Below are positions 7,036-15,098 of a stretch of DNA of 16,577 nucleotides, piece by piece (within the stretch, counting starts at the first letter, position 1; every line of letters begins with the position of its first letter). Made by a program: the position numbers and the translations under genes. Under the pieces are notes generated by a model. The model ran no database searches and was not told the origin of the DNA. It worked only from the letters and a program-made list of their open reading frames with translations. The DNA is taken from assembly GCA_036405495.1 (NCBI GenBank), contig DASWXL010000216.1, positions 1 to 16,577 on the forward strand, in the 5' to 3' direction. The DNA is from DASWTL01 sp036405495 (GTDB lineage: Bacteria; Bacteroidota; Bacteroidia; Sphingobacteriales; Sphingobacteriaceae).

Positions 7036-8181
7036 TCAGTTAAGCGCAAAGATTTGCATCATTTGCTGGTTTACTTTGTTCACATCATATCGATCCTCGG
7101 CATAAAGCCTTCCGTTATATCCGTATTCACTTATCTTATCAGGATGATTGATAAAGAATTCCATCTTTTCTGCTAAAGCGCCGGCGTCTCTAACCGGGAT
7201 GATAAACCCATTTGCTTTTTCAGGATATGGGTTTACCGTCTCGCGACAGCCTGGTGCGGACGTTGTGATCACTGCCCGTCCCATCGCCATTGCCTCCAAA
7301 ATTGACCTTGGAGTTCCCTCTCCATAAAACGAGGGAAGAACGATGACCGACGAGCCTTCGATATAGGGCCTTACGTCCGCAACCTGACCATAAAACTCGA
7401 TCACATCGTTGGACTTAATCTTTTTGAGCAGATCGATTTCGATAGAGTCGACCCCCTTGTCTTCGGATCCGAGGTATTTGAAACGAACACGGGGGTATTT
7501 TTCCCTGATCTTTACAGCAGCTTCATAAAATTCTTTAATGCCTTTTGATCTGACCAGCCTGGCCATCATTAGAAACGAGATCTCCTTTGTATCCGGTTCT
7601 GTGTAGCTGTAGTGAGAGAGGTCTACACCCGACCCGTTGACTACAAACGCCTTGTTCCTTTCATCAATGATTCGCGATGTCATCAGCTGATTGTAATCAT
7701 CGCTGTTCTGGAAAATAATCTTAATGTCCTTGTTCGGCTTCAAACTAAACTTCAACAATCCCTTTGTAAGTTCCTGAGTAACGCTCACTTTTGATTCCCG
7801 AACAAACGTATAACCTAAACCGGTAAGCATGGAACATATAGCTTTCACCTTACAAAAAGAGGCAACCATGGAACCGTATATGATCGGTTTAAAAGTATAG
7901 GCAAAGAACAGATCGGGTTTGATCTCCCTGATCACTTTGTACAGCTGTACGATATACTGTAGATCTCCGATTAAGGAAACACTATTTCGCTTGAGGTTAT
8001 TCTCATAAATTTTTACTCCCCAGCCGGTGAGCACTTGTCTGACGCGTTCATTATAATTTTTAGGCACGAATGCATATACTTCGTTTTCTTTAATTAGCTC
8101 CTGGATCAGCTTTCCGCGAAAATTGATCAGAGACCCGGCATAACTGCACGAGATGAGGACTTTTCGTTTTTTAGTGAACAT
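7036..8181 (-). CDS. GT4 glycosyltransferase, CapM/PglA-like
   Basis: 381-residue retaining glycosyltransferase with the two-domain GT-B fold; the family transfers a sugar from a nucleotide donor to the lipid-linked chain. The N-terminal KVLISCSYAGSLINFRGKLI (7-26) and the CSMLTGLGYTF segment (116-126) are typical of the CapM/PglA branch, whose members often add the second sugar, commonly an N-acetylhexosamine, after PglC. The donor half holds NGSGVDLSHY at 182-191, MMARLVRSKGIKEF at 205-218 and the EX7E motif GEGTPRSILEAMAMGRAVI (287-305, Glu288 and Glu296). It sits immediately before the PglC-like gene, consistent with action just after it. Start at 8181; the 99-base gap in front contains a hairpin and a weak promoter-like match, so this gene could head a sub-transcript. 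Exact donor and linkage are unknown. Confidence 0.9.
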   Translation of the reverse strand: MFTKKRKVLISCSYAGSLINFRGKLIQELIKENEVYAFVPKNYNERVRQVLTGWGVKIYENNLKRNSVSLIGDLQYIVQLYKVIREIKPDLFFAYTFKPIIYGSMVASFCKVKAICSMLTGLGYTFVRESKVSVTQELTKGLLKFSLKPNKDIKIIFQNSDDYNQLMTSRIIDERNKAFVVNGSGVDLSHYSYTEPDTKEISFLMMARLVRSKGIKEFYEAAVKIREKYPRVRFKYLGSEDKGVDSIEIDLLKKIKSNDVIEFYGQVADVRPYIEGSSVIVLPSFYGEGTPRSILEAMAMGRAVITTSAPGCRETVNPYPEKANGFIIPVRDAGALAEKMEFFINHPDKISEYGYNGRLYAEDRYDVNKVNQQMMQIFALN

Positions 8182-8280
8182 GTTTTAACATTGGGTGCGG
8201 TGAAGTCAGCCGGGGCAAAGTTGGCTAACCAAAAGGGCGTAAATTGAAAAATTGATGGTGTCGTGGCCGGCGTCCGCCGG
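8182..8280. other. 99-base intergenic gap
   Basis: Gap between the beta-helix gene and the CapM-like glycosyltransferase. On the coding strand it opens with a GC-rich hairpin directly at the TAG stop and contains CAACTTTG (8216-8223). That matches a Bacteroidota TAnnTTTG -7 box at all but the first defined base, with TTTC 22 bases upstream (8246-8249) as a poor -33 box. It ends with the A-rich leader GCACCCAATGTTAAAAC before the ATG. No open reading frame of note. Confidence 0.45.
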
Positions 8281-8281
8281 C
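8266..8281 (-). terminator. GC-rich hairpin at the stop codon of the beta-helix gene (possible attenuator or weak terminator)
   Basis: GCCGGC arms separated by four bases give a perfect 6-bp GC-only stem. Read in the direction of transcription, it begins with the G of the TAG stop. It is not followed directly by a U tract; the nearest run (five T) lies about 16 bases further on. It is therefore a poor classical intrinsic terminator and may be an mRNA-processing or attenuation structure, or chance. Confidence 0.35.
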
Positions 8282-9435
8282 TATTTTATCATATACTTAC
8301 TATTTGAGCCCATTTTGGCTTCAACAGTCTGTTTAAATGCTTCCTTGCTCAAATTCTTTCCGGCAATATCAGTCACCTTCGGATCCGTAACGTTCAGGTA
8401 CAGTGCCGGCTCGCGGAACTTAAACACACTCAAAGCAGCATTAGCATTATACTTCCAGACCGGGTCGGTGATATTGATAGTGCCCGACACGCGTTCGCCC
8501 ATTCTCGAATACTTGTTTGCGCATGAGATCAAAAAAGCATTCATGGACCCATAATCGATATGTTGCTGGACCTCAATATTTATTTGCTGATTGCCGCTTC
8601 CGTATAATTTATTGATACCAATACTTATCCCCGTTCCGGGATTATACTCGGTCTGAGGATTGACGACCTCAATATTTCTGATCTGATCCGTGGGCCGGTT
8701 CGGCTCAATATCGATCCCCGACTTCGGATCTATTCCATCATTATATCCTGAATAAGGTGATATCAATTTCAAACCGTCGACGCTTATCACCGAGATCCCG
8801 TTTCTGCGGTTGTCGCGGCAGTAGGCATTTACAATTTTTACATTCCTGGAAGGGCCGTGATCCGGATGGCCGGCAATATAAAGACCATCCCCCCAACATT
8901 TGGAAACCTTTGGATTGTAGATCTCAATGTTTTTAGAAGAAACAATCCGAATACCCATACCCCACTCGCCGGTACTTCCCAGATGATTGTCGCGGTCGCC
9001 TATGATCACCGGATTGAAAATTTTAACGTTTTCAGCATTCCGTATCTCAAGAACAGCGTATTTACCTTCAGTTGTTGGCTCAAGGCGCAGCTCCGACCCT
9101 TCCGGAAACGTGATGGTCTGATTCGATCCTATCTTTAATCCCTTATCATTGATCTTTATCGGGAAAGGAGGGAATTTAAGGTTGGGATGTTTGAAAATGG
9201 CCTCCTGGATATGAGCAGTATAGTCGACTGAACCGTCTTTAACATAACCGTCTGGTAAAATACTTTCAACATCAAACGACTTTTCTGTACTGGCTAAGAA
9301 GTTTTCTGCCGGTGATGGCCGCCATTCCAACTGCTCAACAAAAACCATTGCCGGCTCCTGCGCTTTTACTTCACCATTGCGACAGGCTTTGAAAGAAAAC
9401 AGCGCTATTAATAAGAAAGAAATCCTAAAAAGCAT
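8281..9435 (-). CDS. Exported right-handed parallel beta-helix protein (putative polysaccharide lyase or epimerase-like; possible lipoprotein)
   Basis: 384 residues from the ATG at 9435. A longer frame opens at 9513 but would overlap the upstream glycosyltransferase by 67 bases and bury the signal sequence, so I reject it. The N-terminus MLFRISFLLIALFSFKAC is an export signal; Cys18 could be lipid-modified, but the -3 to -1 residues FKA are a weak lipobox, and cleavage after VKA (23-25) is the alternative. The body shows beta-helix coils with a repeating N[VI][KE]I.NP pattern near 136, 169, 198 and 254, each leading into G-rich turns (GDGLYI 182-187, NGISVIS 212-218, GIDIEPN 240-246, GTGISIG 267-273). 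Such folds occur in pectate- and alginate-lyase-like enzymes and C5-epimerases. No specific catalytic set is identifiable. It lies 11 bases after a glycosyltransferase gene and inside the assembly cluster, so the cluster's own polymer is the likely substrate (inference). Confidence 0.8.
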   Translation of the reverse strand: MLFRISFLLIALFSFKACRNGEVKAQEPAMVFVEQLEWRPSPAENFLASTEKSFDVESILPDGYVKDGSVDYTAHIQEAIFKHPNLKFPPFPIKINDKGLKIGSNQTITFPEGSELRLEPTTEGKYAVLEIRNAENVKIFNPVIIGDRDNHLGSTGEWGMGIRIVSSKNIEIYNPKVSKCWGDGLYIAGHPDHGPSRNVKIVNAYCRDNRRNGISVISVDGLKLISPYSGYNDGIDPKSGIDIEPNRPTDQIRNIEVVNPQTEYNPGTGISIGINKLYGSGNQQINIEVQQHIDYGSMNAFLISCANKYSRMGERVSGTINITDPVWKYNANAALSVFKFREPALYLNVTDPKVTDIAGKNLSKEAFKQTVEAKMGSNSKYMIK

Positions 9436-9446
9436 ATCCTGAAAAA

Positions 9447-10577
9447 CTAATGATTTGTTCCTTCGACTACAGCCGACGAAGTATCGGTTGCCGATGCAAT
9501 TAGTTCCTCCCACCGATCGACAACCGAATCGATAGAATTCGTTTTTAAAACGGATCGAGCGTTTACTGCCATCCGGGTTCGCAGTCTATCGTCTTTGAGA
9601 AGTCTGTCAATTGCCGCTGCGAGCATCAGGGTATCATCGTTCGGGATCAGCAGACCGTTTTCTTCATTGCGAATAATTTCCGCGGGGCCGAAGTGACAAT
9701 CTACAGCTATTACCGGGCAACCGGCGCTCATCGCTTCAATCAGAACATTAGGAAATCCTTCATAATGAGACGACAATACAAACAGGTCACTCTGTTTATA
9801 GTAATCGTGAATATTGTCTTTGGCGCCAGCTAAAAAAACTTTATGCCCAATGCCAAGTCCATTGATCTGTTTTTGAAGTCTTACCCTTTCAGGCCCCTCG
9901 CCAACGATCAGCAGATCACGATCAGTTTCTACCTGACTGTAAGCATCGATCAGGCGGTCATATCCTTTTACCCAGTTTAATCGGCCTACGGCCAGGACGA
10001 ACTGCCGGGGATGTACCTTTTTTTCTGAGAACGCCTTAAATTCTGTGAGCGGGTTGGTGATCGAAACGACATTTGTTAGCTGTCTGAAATTCACATTCTT
10101 TAAACCAGAAAGCATTCCCCTTGAAGGTAAAACCACCGCGTTTGCTTTCCTGTACAATATGAAAATGAATTTTTGCATGAGCGTGGTCAACCGACCGATC
10201 GTCTTATCCGGATTGCTCCTTTCTGAAACGATATAGGGAATATTAAATAAATTCCCGGCAATGCTGCCCCACATGTTTGCTGAAGTGATAAAGGATATGA
10301 TGAGTTTCGGTTTCTCTTTATCAACTAAAGACATGAGCTTAAAAAAGCGCCTTGTAGCACTATAAATCCTGTTGAACAAGCCAGTGGCCGGGCCTCTCAT
10401 ATTTAAATAAACGATCCTGACGTTTTTATTCAACTTATATGAGTTCCTGGTATAGTTTAACAGAACCAGTATTATCTCATATCCTCTTTCATCAAGCGTA
10501 TTGCTCAACAGGGATATTACCCGTTCGGCCCCGCCTTTATTCAAACTGGGAATGATGAGGAAGATCTTAGGTTTCAT
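9447..10577 (-). CDS. GT4 glycosyltransferase
   Basis: 376-residue GT-B glycosyltransferase of family GT4. The N-terminal acceptor domain opens KIFLIIPSLNKGGAERVISL (4-23), with the GGAERV loop at 15-20, and continues through SERSNP at 118-123. The donor domain holds AVGRLNWVKGYDRLIDAY at 196-213, LLIVGEGPER at 222-231, and the EX7E motif YEGFPNVLIEAMSAGCPVIA (272-291, Glu273 and Glu281). This form is common in GT4 enzymes that use UDP-GalNAc, UDP-Gal or UDP-GlcNAc, but the donor cannot be assigned. There is no signal or membrane span, so it is a peripheral cytoplasmic-face enzyme. Start at 10577, 12 bases after the preceding glycosyltransferase; the beta-helix gene follows 11 bases after its stop, so the three genes are tightly linked. 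Confidence 0.92.
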   Translation of the reverse strand: MKPKIFLIIPSLNKGGAERVISLLSNTLDERGYEIILVLLNYTRNSYKLNKNVRIVYLNMRGPATGLFNRIYSATRRFFKLMSLVDKEKPKLIISFITSANMWGSIAGNLFNIPYIVSERSNPDKTIGRLTTLMQKFIFILYRKANAVVLPSRGMLSGLKNVNFRQLTNVVSITNPLTEFKAFSEKKVHPRQFVLAVGRLNWVKGYDRLIDAYSQVETDRDLLIVGEGPERVRLQKQINGLGIGHKVFLAGAKDNIHDYYKQSDLFVLSSHYEGFPNVLIEAMSAGCPVIAVDCHFGPAEIIRNEENGLLIPNDDTLMLAAAIDRLLKDDRLRTRMAVNARSVLKTNSIDSVVDRWEELIASATDTSSAVVEGTNH

Positions 10578-10589
10578 ACGGACGATGTT

Positions 10590-11648
10590 TTAACAAACCA
10601 CATTCAGCCACTTTTCCATCACCTGTTCCTCCGAGAAGTTCTGTTCAACGTAATGACGTCCTTTTTGACCCAACTTTAACCGGCTTTCACTGCCCAGACA
10701 CATCATGTGGGCCATTGTTGAGGCCAAATCCTGTGCGTCGCCACCATTAACCAGAAATCCGCAGTCCGCTTCGGCTAAGAATTCTTCGATACCATCCACT
10801 GCGGAGGCAACGATCGGCTTGCAATAGGACATCGCTTCAAGCATGGCATTTGGTGAACCCTCCCAAAAGGACGATAACACAAAGGCGTCCGCCTCTTTCA
10901 GGTAATCGGCTGGGTTTGACTGAAATCCGAGAATTCTGACTTTATCGGTGATACCCAATTCAGCGATCAGCTCATAAGGCCACTCGTCGCGAATATGGCC
11001 CAGACAATCGACCCTGAAATTTTCATTTTTTATAAGCGCAATTGCTTTAAACAGTGTCCGGTAATCTTTCGACGGCCGGAAATGTGCCATTGTAACCCAT
11101 ACAAACGGTTTGCTTGCAGATCTTGGGGCGGCAAGCTGATTTACCGGCGGCATTGCAACTGCATTGTTAATGATAATGCCGTTTCGCTTCGCGAGCGACT
11201 GCGTTTCAAAGTTGAGCTTCGAGGCATTTGAGTTATACACAATAACATCATCAAGGCTTGCTGTGAGTTTAAACGCATGTTTCCATTTATTGCTGATCAC
11301 CGAATTACGGATGGAAGAGATCAGCTGGAATTTATATCTCAACTTCATTATCCGTGCAAAAAGGATGGCGATAAACATGAAAGCAACCACTACATCAGGC
11401 TTTACATGTTTTACGATCTTGAACAATCTGAAAGTATTACTCAGAAACTGGGTTTTCCAGCTCTTCAGAAACAAAACCCGGATGCCTTCCTTTTCGAAAT
11501 CAATATGTTTAAAATCGTTTAATGGCTTCAATGCTATGATCGTCACGTCTTTATTCTGTGTTTTCAGAAATCGGGCGACTTTCATGAGCTGCGTTTCAGC
11601 TCCGCCCCTGGTTAATCCAGGCGTTATAAATAAGATCCGTTGATTCAT
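10590..11648 (-). CDS. GT4 glycosyltransferase
   Basis: 352 residues from the ATG at 11648. The frame stays open to 11747, but the extra 33 residues would run 89 bases into the epimerase gene, and the fold begins at the chosen start (QRILFITPGLTRGGAETQLM, 3-22, with the GGAETQ loop). Donor-domain landmarks are WVTMAHFRPSKDYRTLFKAI at 184-203, GFQSNPADYLKEAD at 241-254, and the EX7E motif WEGSPNAMLEAMSYCKPIVA (262-281, Glu263 and Glu271). The SPNAMLEAM variant and the MAHFRPSKD form (in place of VGRL..qKG) resemble GT4 enzymes of Bacteroidota polysaccharide loci. The donor is unknown; being directly downstream of the UDP-galacturonate-making epimerase makes a uronic acid donor one possibility, by context only. 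The gap to the epimerase stop is 10 bases. Confidence 0.9.
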   Translation of the reverse strand: MNQRILFITPGLTRGGAETQLMKVARFLKTQNKDVTIIALKPLNDFKHIDFEKEGIRVLFLKSWKTQFLSNTFRLFKIVKHVKPDVVVAFMFIAILFARIMKLRYKFQLISSIRNSVISNKWKHAFKLTASLDDVIVYNSNASKLNFETQSLAKRNGIIINNAVAMPPVNQLAAPRSASKPFVWVTMAHFRPSKDYRTLFKAIALIKNENFRVDCLGHIRDEWPYELIAELGITDKVRILGFQSNPADYLKEADAFVLSSFWEGSPNAMLEAMSYCKPIVASAVDGIEEFLAEADCGFLVNGGDAQDLASTMAHMMCLGSESRLKLGQKGRHYVEQNFSEEQVMEKWLNVVC

Positions 11649-11658
11649 GTCTGAATGT

Positions 11659-12747
11659 TTAGTTTCCGGTGATGTTTTCCGATACAGGGACAGGTATTGC
11701 CCGGTAATATTCCATATACCACTGAATAAACTTTCTGACACCTTCACTTATCTCCATACGTGGTTTATAACCTAGAATATTTTCAAGATCTTCAATGTTA
11801 GCCCAGGTAGCCGCTACATCACCATCCTGCATCGGCATAAATTCTTTTTCGGCAACCACTCCAAGATTCGTTTCAATCGCCTGAATGAATTCCATGAGGT
11901 TAACCGGACTTCCCTTACCAATATTGAAGAGCCGGTACGGAACTTTTGAAGTTGCCGGGTCTGGCCGCATTCCGCTCCATTCACGGTTGCCGACCGGTGG
12001 GTGGTCAATAACTCTGATAACCCCCTCAATGATGTCATCGATGTAGGTGAAGTCACGCATCATTTTGCCATTATTAAAAACCTTGATGGCCTTACCTTCG
12101 GTTATGGCCTTTGTAAAAAGCACCGGCGCCATATCCGGCCTGCCCCAAGGACCATAGACCGTAAAAAAACGCAATCCAGTAGTTGGCAGATTAAACAGAT
12201 GACTATAAGTATGCGCCATCAGCTCATTGCTCTTTTTCGAAGCAGCATACAATGACACCGGATGGTCAACATTGTTGTGGGTAGAAAACGGCATATTTTC
12301 GTTCAGGCCATAAACGCTGGATGAACTCGCATATACCAGATGTTTTACATCATTATACCGGCAAGCTTCCAGAATATTCAAAAACCCATGAATGTTGGAA
12401 TCAATATAAGCCTGGGGATTGACCAAACTGTACCGTACGCCTGCCTGCGCAGCCAGATTGCAGACTACGTCGAACTTCTCGGCAGCAAACAGCCCTTTGA
12501 TAGCTTCATTATCCGTGAGGTCGATCCTGGCGAAACGGTAAGCCGGATAGACCTCACTTTGCAACAGGGTTCCACCTGACGTCTCTTCGGGGAAGATACC
12601 GGTTTCCGCCAGCCTGCTGAACTTTAGATTTATATCGTAGTAATCATTGATATTGTCGATGCCGATAACCTCGTCGCCGCGCTCAAGAAGATACTTTGCG
12701 AGGTGAAATCCGATGAAACCCGCGGTTCCGGTGACTAAAATTTTCAT
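11659..12747 (-). CDS. UDP-glucuronate 4-epimerase (CapI/LspL-like)
   Basis: 362-residue extended SDR enzyme that interconverts UDP-glucuronate and UDP-galacturonate in the cytosol. NAD-binding motif LVTGTAGFIGFHLA at 4-17. Subfamily markers are DNINDYYDINLKFSRL at 31-46, NLAAQAGVRYSLVNP at 97-111 and GFLNILEACR at 121-130. The catalytic set is Ser142-Ser143-Ser144 with Tyr167-xxx-Lys171 (YAASKKSNE). LRFFTVYGPWGRPDMA at 192-207 and RDFTYIDDI at 231-239 complete the fold. The NDYYD, AQAGVRYS and PWGRPDMA stretches separate this enzyme from GalE-type UDP-glucose epimerases. No UDP-glucose dehydrogenase lies in the window, so UDP-glucuronate must come from elsewhere. The polymer therefore probably contains galacturonic acid (inference). 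Start at 12747, after a 61-base A/T-rich gap. Confidence 0.9.
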   Translation of the reverse strand: MKILVTGTAGFIGFHLAKYLLERGDEVIGIDNINDYYDINLKFSRLAETGIFPEETSGGTLLQSEVYPAYRFARIDLTDNEAIKGLFAAEKFDVVCNLAAQAGVRYSLVNPQAYIDSNIHGFLNILEACRYNDVKHLVYASSSSVYGLNENMPFSTHNNVDHPVSLYAASKKSNELMAHTYSHLFNLPTTGLRFFTVYGPWGRPDMAPVLFTKAITEGKAIKVFNNGKMMRDFTYIDDIIEGVIRVIDHPPVGNREWSGMRPDPATSKVPYRLFNIGKGSPVNLMEFIQAIETNLGVVAEKEFMPMQDGDVAATWANIEDLENILGYKPRMEISEGVRKFIQWYMEYYRAIPVPVSENITGN

Positions 12748-12808
12748 AGGGTGTGTTTTAAGTCAATAAATTATTTAGTTTTTAAAGTTGGGTGCGTTAT
12801 GGTAGTAT

Positions 12809-13864
12809 TCAGGCGAGAAGACTTTCGTAATTTGACACGATCTTTTCGATGCCAAACCGGGCGTTTACATCATCTTTAATGGTTACCGGGTCCCAATACC
12901 GGCCACATGCCCTTACGATGTTATCAGAAAATGCCTTCAGATCATTCTGAGTAGTGATATACCCGTTGAAACCATCAGTTATTATCTGAGAAATTCCGCC
13001 CACTTTAAAAGCTACAACCGGAGTTCCCACTGACAGAGCTTCAACCACCACATTCGGAAATCCTTCAATGAACGATGGCAAGACAAAAAGATCATGTTCA
13101 GCAATAAGGTCTGTCACGTTCGTTACCAGTCCAACCAGGTTTACCCTGTTTTGAAGACTAAGCCTTCTGATGCGGTTGTCCAGCTCATCCCGTAAAGGGC
13201 CGGCGCCGGCGATTGTTAACGTATAATTTCTGGGCAGATCGTTGATCACGTCAATCAGTCGTTCCAGTCCTTTTTGCCTTGTCAGGCGGGCCACAACGAT
13301 CAGCCGTTTGATCGCCTGATGAGACGTACGGCTCTTTACTTTAGTTGTTGGAATAACCGGATTGGGTATGACCACTAACTGATCGGGCGACAGATTCAAG
13401 CTGTTTCCTACGGATGTCCTTATCTCGTCCGACTGGCATACGACCTTGTCAAAGCGACTGTAGAACTGAATTCCGACCGACCCGAAAAGCTTTGCTTTCC
13501 GAGTTGAGAACCTGCTCTTCTCAGCAACATTAGTGGGCCTGGCGATCAAATGAGGTACATCAATAAACATCGACACAAAACCTACCAACATATTAATATG
13601 GCCGCCGGTCGAAAAAATAGCGTATGGCCTTTCCTTCTTTAACAGACTGTAAAGCTTAAAGACGGATCGGGATGCTTTAATCGTCCCAAGGTCAATGATC
13701 CTGACGCCGGCTATTTCGTGAGAGAAAAATGACCGGGTTGAATCGAGCAGAACGATCGTGACGTCGTACTCATCTTTATTCAGGTTTTGCGAAAGCAGCC
13801 AGTAAACCCGCTCTGACCCTCCTGCTGTTAATGAGGGGAGTATAAAAAACACCTTTTTTCTCAT
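12809..13864 (-). CDS. GT4 glycosyltransferase
   Basis: 351 residues from the ATG at 13864 (MRKKVFFILPSLTAGGSERV), which begins one base after the stop of the polymerase gene. An in-frame ATG at 13879 adds five residues and overlaps that gene by 14 bases; it is possible but adds nothing to the fold. Counting from 13864: the GGSERV loop is at 15-20, VVARLTRQKGLERLIDV at 190-206, TIAGAGPLRDEL at 217-228, and the EX7E motif IEGFPNVVVEALSVGTPVVA (266-285, Glu267 and Glu275). It is a soluble or peripheral GT-B enzyme working on the lipid-linked repeat unit. Donor sugar and step are unknown. The one-base spacing suggests translational coupling with the Wzy-like gene. Confidence 0.92.
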   Translation of the reverse strand: MRKKVFFILPSLTAGGSERVYWLLSQNLNKDEYDVTIVLLDSTRSFFSHEIAGVRIIDLGTIKASRSVFKLYSLLKKERPYAIFSTGGHINMLVGFVSMFIDVPHLIARPTNVAEKSRFSTRKAKLFGSVGIQFYSRFDKVVCQSDEIRTSVGNSLNLSPDQLVVIPNPVIPTTKVKSRTSHQAIKRLIVVARLTRQKGLERLIDVINDLPRNYTLTIAGAGPLRDELDNRIRRLSLQNRVNLVGLVTNVTDLIAEHDLFVLPSFIEGFPNVVVEALSVGTPVVAFKVGGISQIITDGFNGYITTQNDLKAFSDNIVRACGRYWDPVTIKDDVNARFGIEKIVSNYESLLA

Positions 13865-13865
13865 A

Positions 13866-15062
13866 TCATTGAATATCATTCATCTTGCTGCGATGCAGCG
13901 TGGCAAAGAATAGGAATACTGTGGGACCGTTTCCGTCCAGCAACCATCCGTTGTGGAAAAGGGAATTTATAGAGACCGCCAGCAATGCGAAACTGAGGCA
14001 AATAAGCATAGCGTTCTCTTCATCCCTTACGTCGGACACCGCCATCAAAAACGCCTTTATCGGCCGATAGAAAATACTTATAAGAAGGGCAACACCCAAA
14101 AACGGACCTAAATAGGTGATAAACATCAGATAGGCGTTGTGTGATGTTAAGCCATTGCCGAAAATGTGACTGTTTCGCGTTACATCGCTCCAGGACTTTC
14201 CATAAAAGATCAACCCATAAGGATAGTTACCATAAATCTCCAGGTTTTCTGTTACCAGTGAGCTTCTGTTCTCTCCGCTTTTGCGTTCATTTTTCGCAAA
14301 AACGTTATCATACTGAGTTGAAGAGTTGGCTTGTTGAGTATTAATGAAATTGAACAGCAGGAAGCCGACCACGGAAAGCACTCCCACTACAAAAATAGCT
14401 TTGGACTTATAATAAAAGATAAGAAACAGCAATACGGTAAAGACGAACGTTACAACCGCCGACCGCTGCATCCCAAAGTAGATGAAGATCAGACAGAACC
14501 CTAAAACAACGACCTGGAGGTAAAATGGCCACCTGAACTTCATGGTATATAAAAATGCAAAGGTTGTAAGGGCAGCAACCTGATAGCCGAAAGTAAAAAT
14601 GGAAGCTGCTATCCCGGAAGGTGATTGTTCGATCTCCCGGCCGATCAACTGTGCCCGCAACAAGTCTATTGCCGGTCCCAGCTGATGGTTGAGTAACATT
14701 ACTACAGAAGAAAACAATAGCAGCAACACGAAGATCAGTACCGTATAATTAAACCGCCGGCTATTGCTTCGCACAAAGTAGTTAAAATACAAGCCGCAAA
14801 TGATTATCACAAAGAGATTTACATAGAAGCTCTTGATATCGGCCTGACCAAGAACATAGAACAGAAAAAGCCCTAACCCGACAAAGATGAATTCGCGCAG
14901 GTATAGAAGTTTATTACCCTTGAAACTGCCAAACAGGACGATCAGGGGTATTGCAGAAAAGAGAGGAGTCGGAATCCGGATCTTTTGATTGAGAAATATA
15001 TCAAATGACAAGGTGTAGAGGTAGAGAACCATGAATACACCTATAATTATCGTTTTGAACAT
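13866..15062 (-). CDS. wzy: O-antigen polymerase-like membrane protein (Wzy)
   Basis: 398 residues with ten or more hydrophobic segments, the normal size and pattern for Wzy/WaaL-type proteins, which join undecaprenyl-linked oligosaccharide units in the periplasm. N-terminal helices occupy about 3-20, 36-46, 57-72, 79-96 and 106-124. GMQRSAVVTFVF at 197-208 has Arg200 at a typical family position. A large hydrophilic loop at about 240-310 ends GNGLTSHNAYLMFITYLG (302-319), the usual end of the periplasmic loop in this family, with His308. C-terminal helices are near 320-332 and 350-368. Wzy sequences are poorly conserved, so the call rests on topology, the QRSA and G.TSHNAYL patterns, and the place between wzx and glycosyltransferases. 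An O-antigen ligase (WaaL) is the main alternative. Confidence 0.85.
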   Translation of the reverse strand: MFKTIIIGVFMVLYLYTLSFDIFLNQKIRIPTPLFSAIPLIVLFGSFKGNKLLYLREFIFVGLGLFLFYVLGQADIKSFYVNLFVIIICGLYFNYFVRSNSRRFNYTVLIFVLLLLFSSVVMLLNHQLGPAIDLLRAQLIGREIEQSPSGIAASIFTFGYQVAALTTFAFLYTMKFRWPFYLQVVVLGFCLIFIYFGMQRSAVVTFVFTVLLFLIFYYKSKAIFVVGVLSVVGFLLFNFINTQQANSSTQYDNVFAKNERKSGENRSSLVTENLEIYGNYPYGLIFYGKSWSDVTRNSHIFGNGLTSHNAYLMFITYLGPFLGVALLISIFYRPIKAFLMAVSDVRDEENAMLICLSFALLAVSINSLFHNGWLLDGNGPTVFLFFATLHRSKMNDIQ

Positions 15063-15079
15063 AGCACGTTAGGTGACAG

Positions 15080-15094
15080 AACAGCTAAGCTGTT
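15080..15094. repeat. Perfect inverted repeat, AACAGCT-A-AGCTGTT
   Basis: Seven-base arms around one central base. As RNA it would fold as a 5-bp stem with a 5-base loop; as DNA it is a symmetric site that could be bound by a dimeric regulator. It lies 18 bases before the wzy start codon. Function unknown; chance is possible. Confidence 0.45.
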
Positions 15095-15098
15095 TATC

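Noticed and set aside
9436..9513. Extension of the beta-helix gene to an ATG at 9513
   Set aside because: It overlaps the upstream glycosyltransferase by 67 bases and would put 26 residues before a clear export signal that starts at the ATG at 9435.
11164..11643. 159-codon plus-strand open frame, the longest opposite-strand frame
   Set aside because: Lies wholly antisense to a clear GT4 gene and has no domain, signal or leader support.
11649..11747. N-terminal extension of the glycosyltransferase to an ATG at 11747
   Set aside because: It would overlap the UDP-GlcA epimerase by 89 bases; the GT4 fold begins right at the internal ATG (11648), and the added 33 residues do not look like a GT N-terminus.
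11659..12747. Reading the epimerase as a UDP-glucose 4-epimerase (GalE) or dTDP-glucose dehydratase (RmlB)
   Set aside because: NDYYD, AQAGVRYS and YGPWGRPDMA are markers of UDP-glucuronate 4-epimerases; the catalytic triad lacks the Asp-Glu pair of RmlB.
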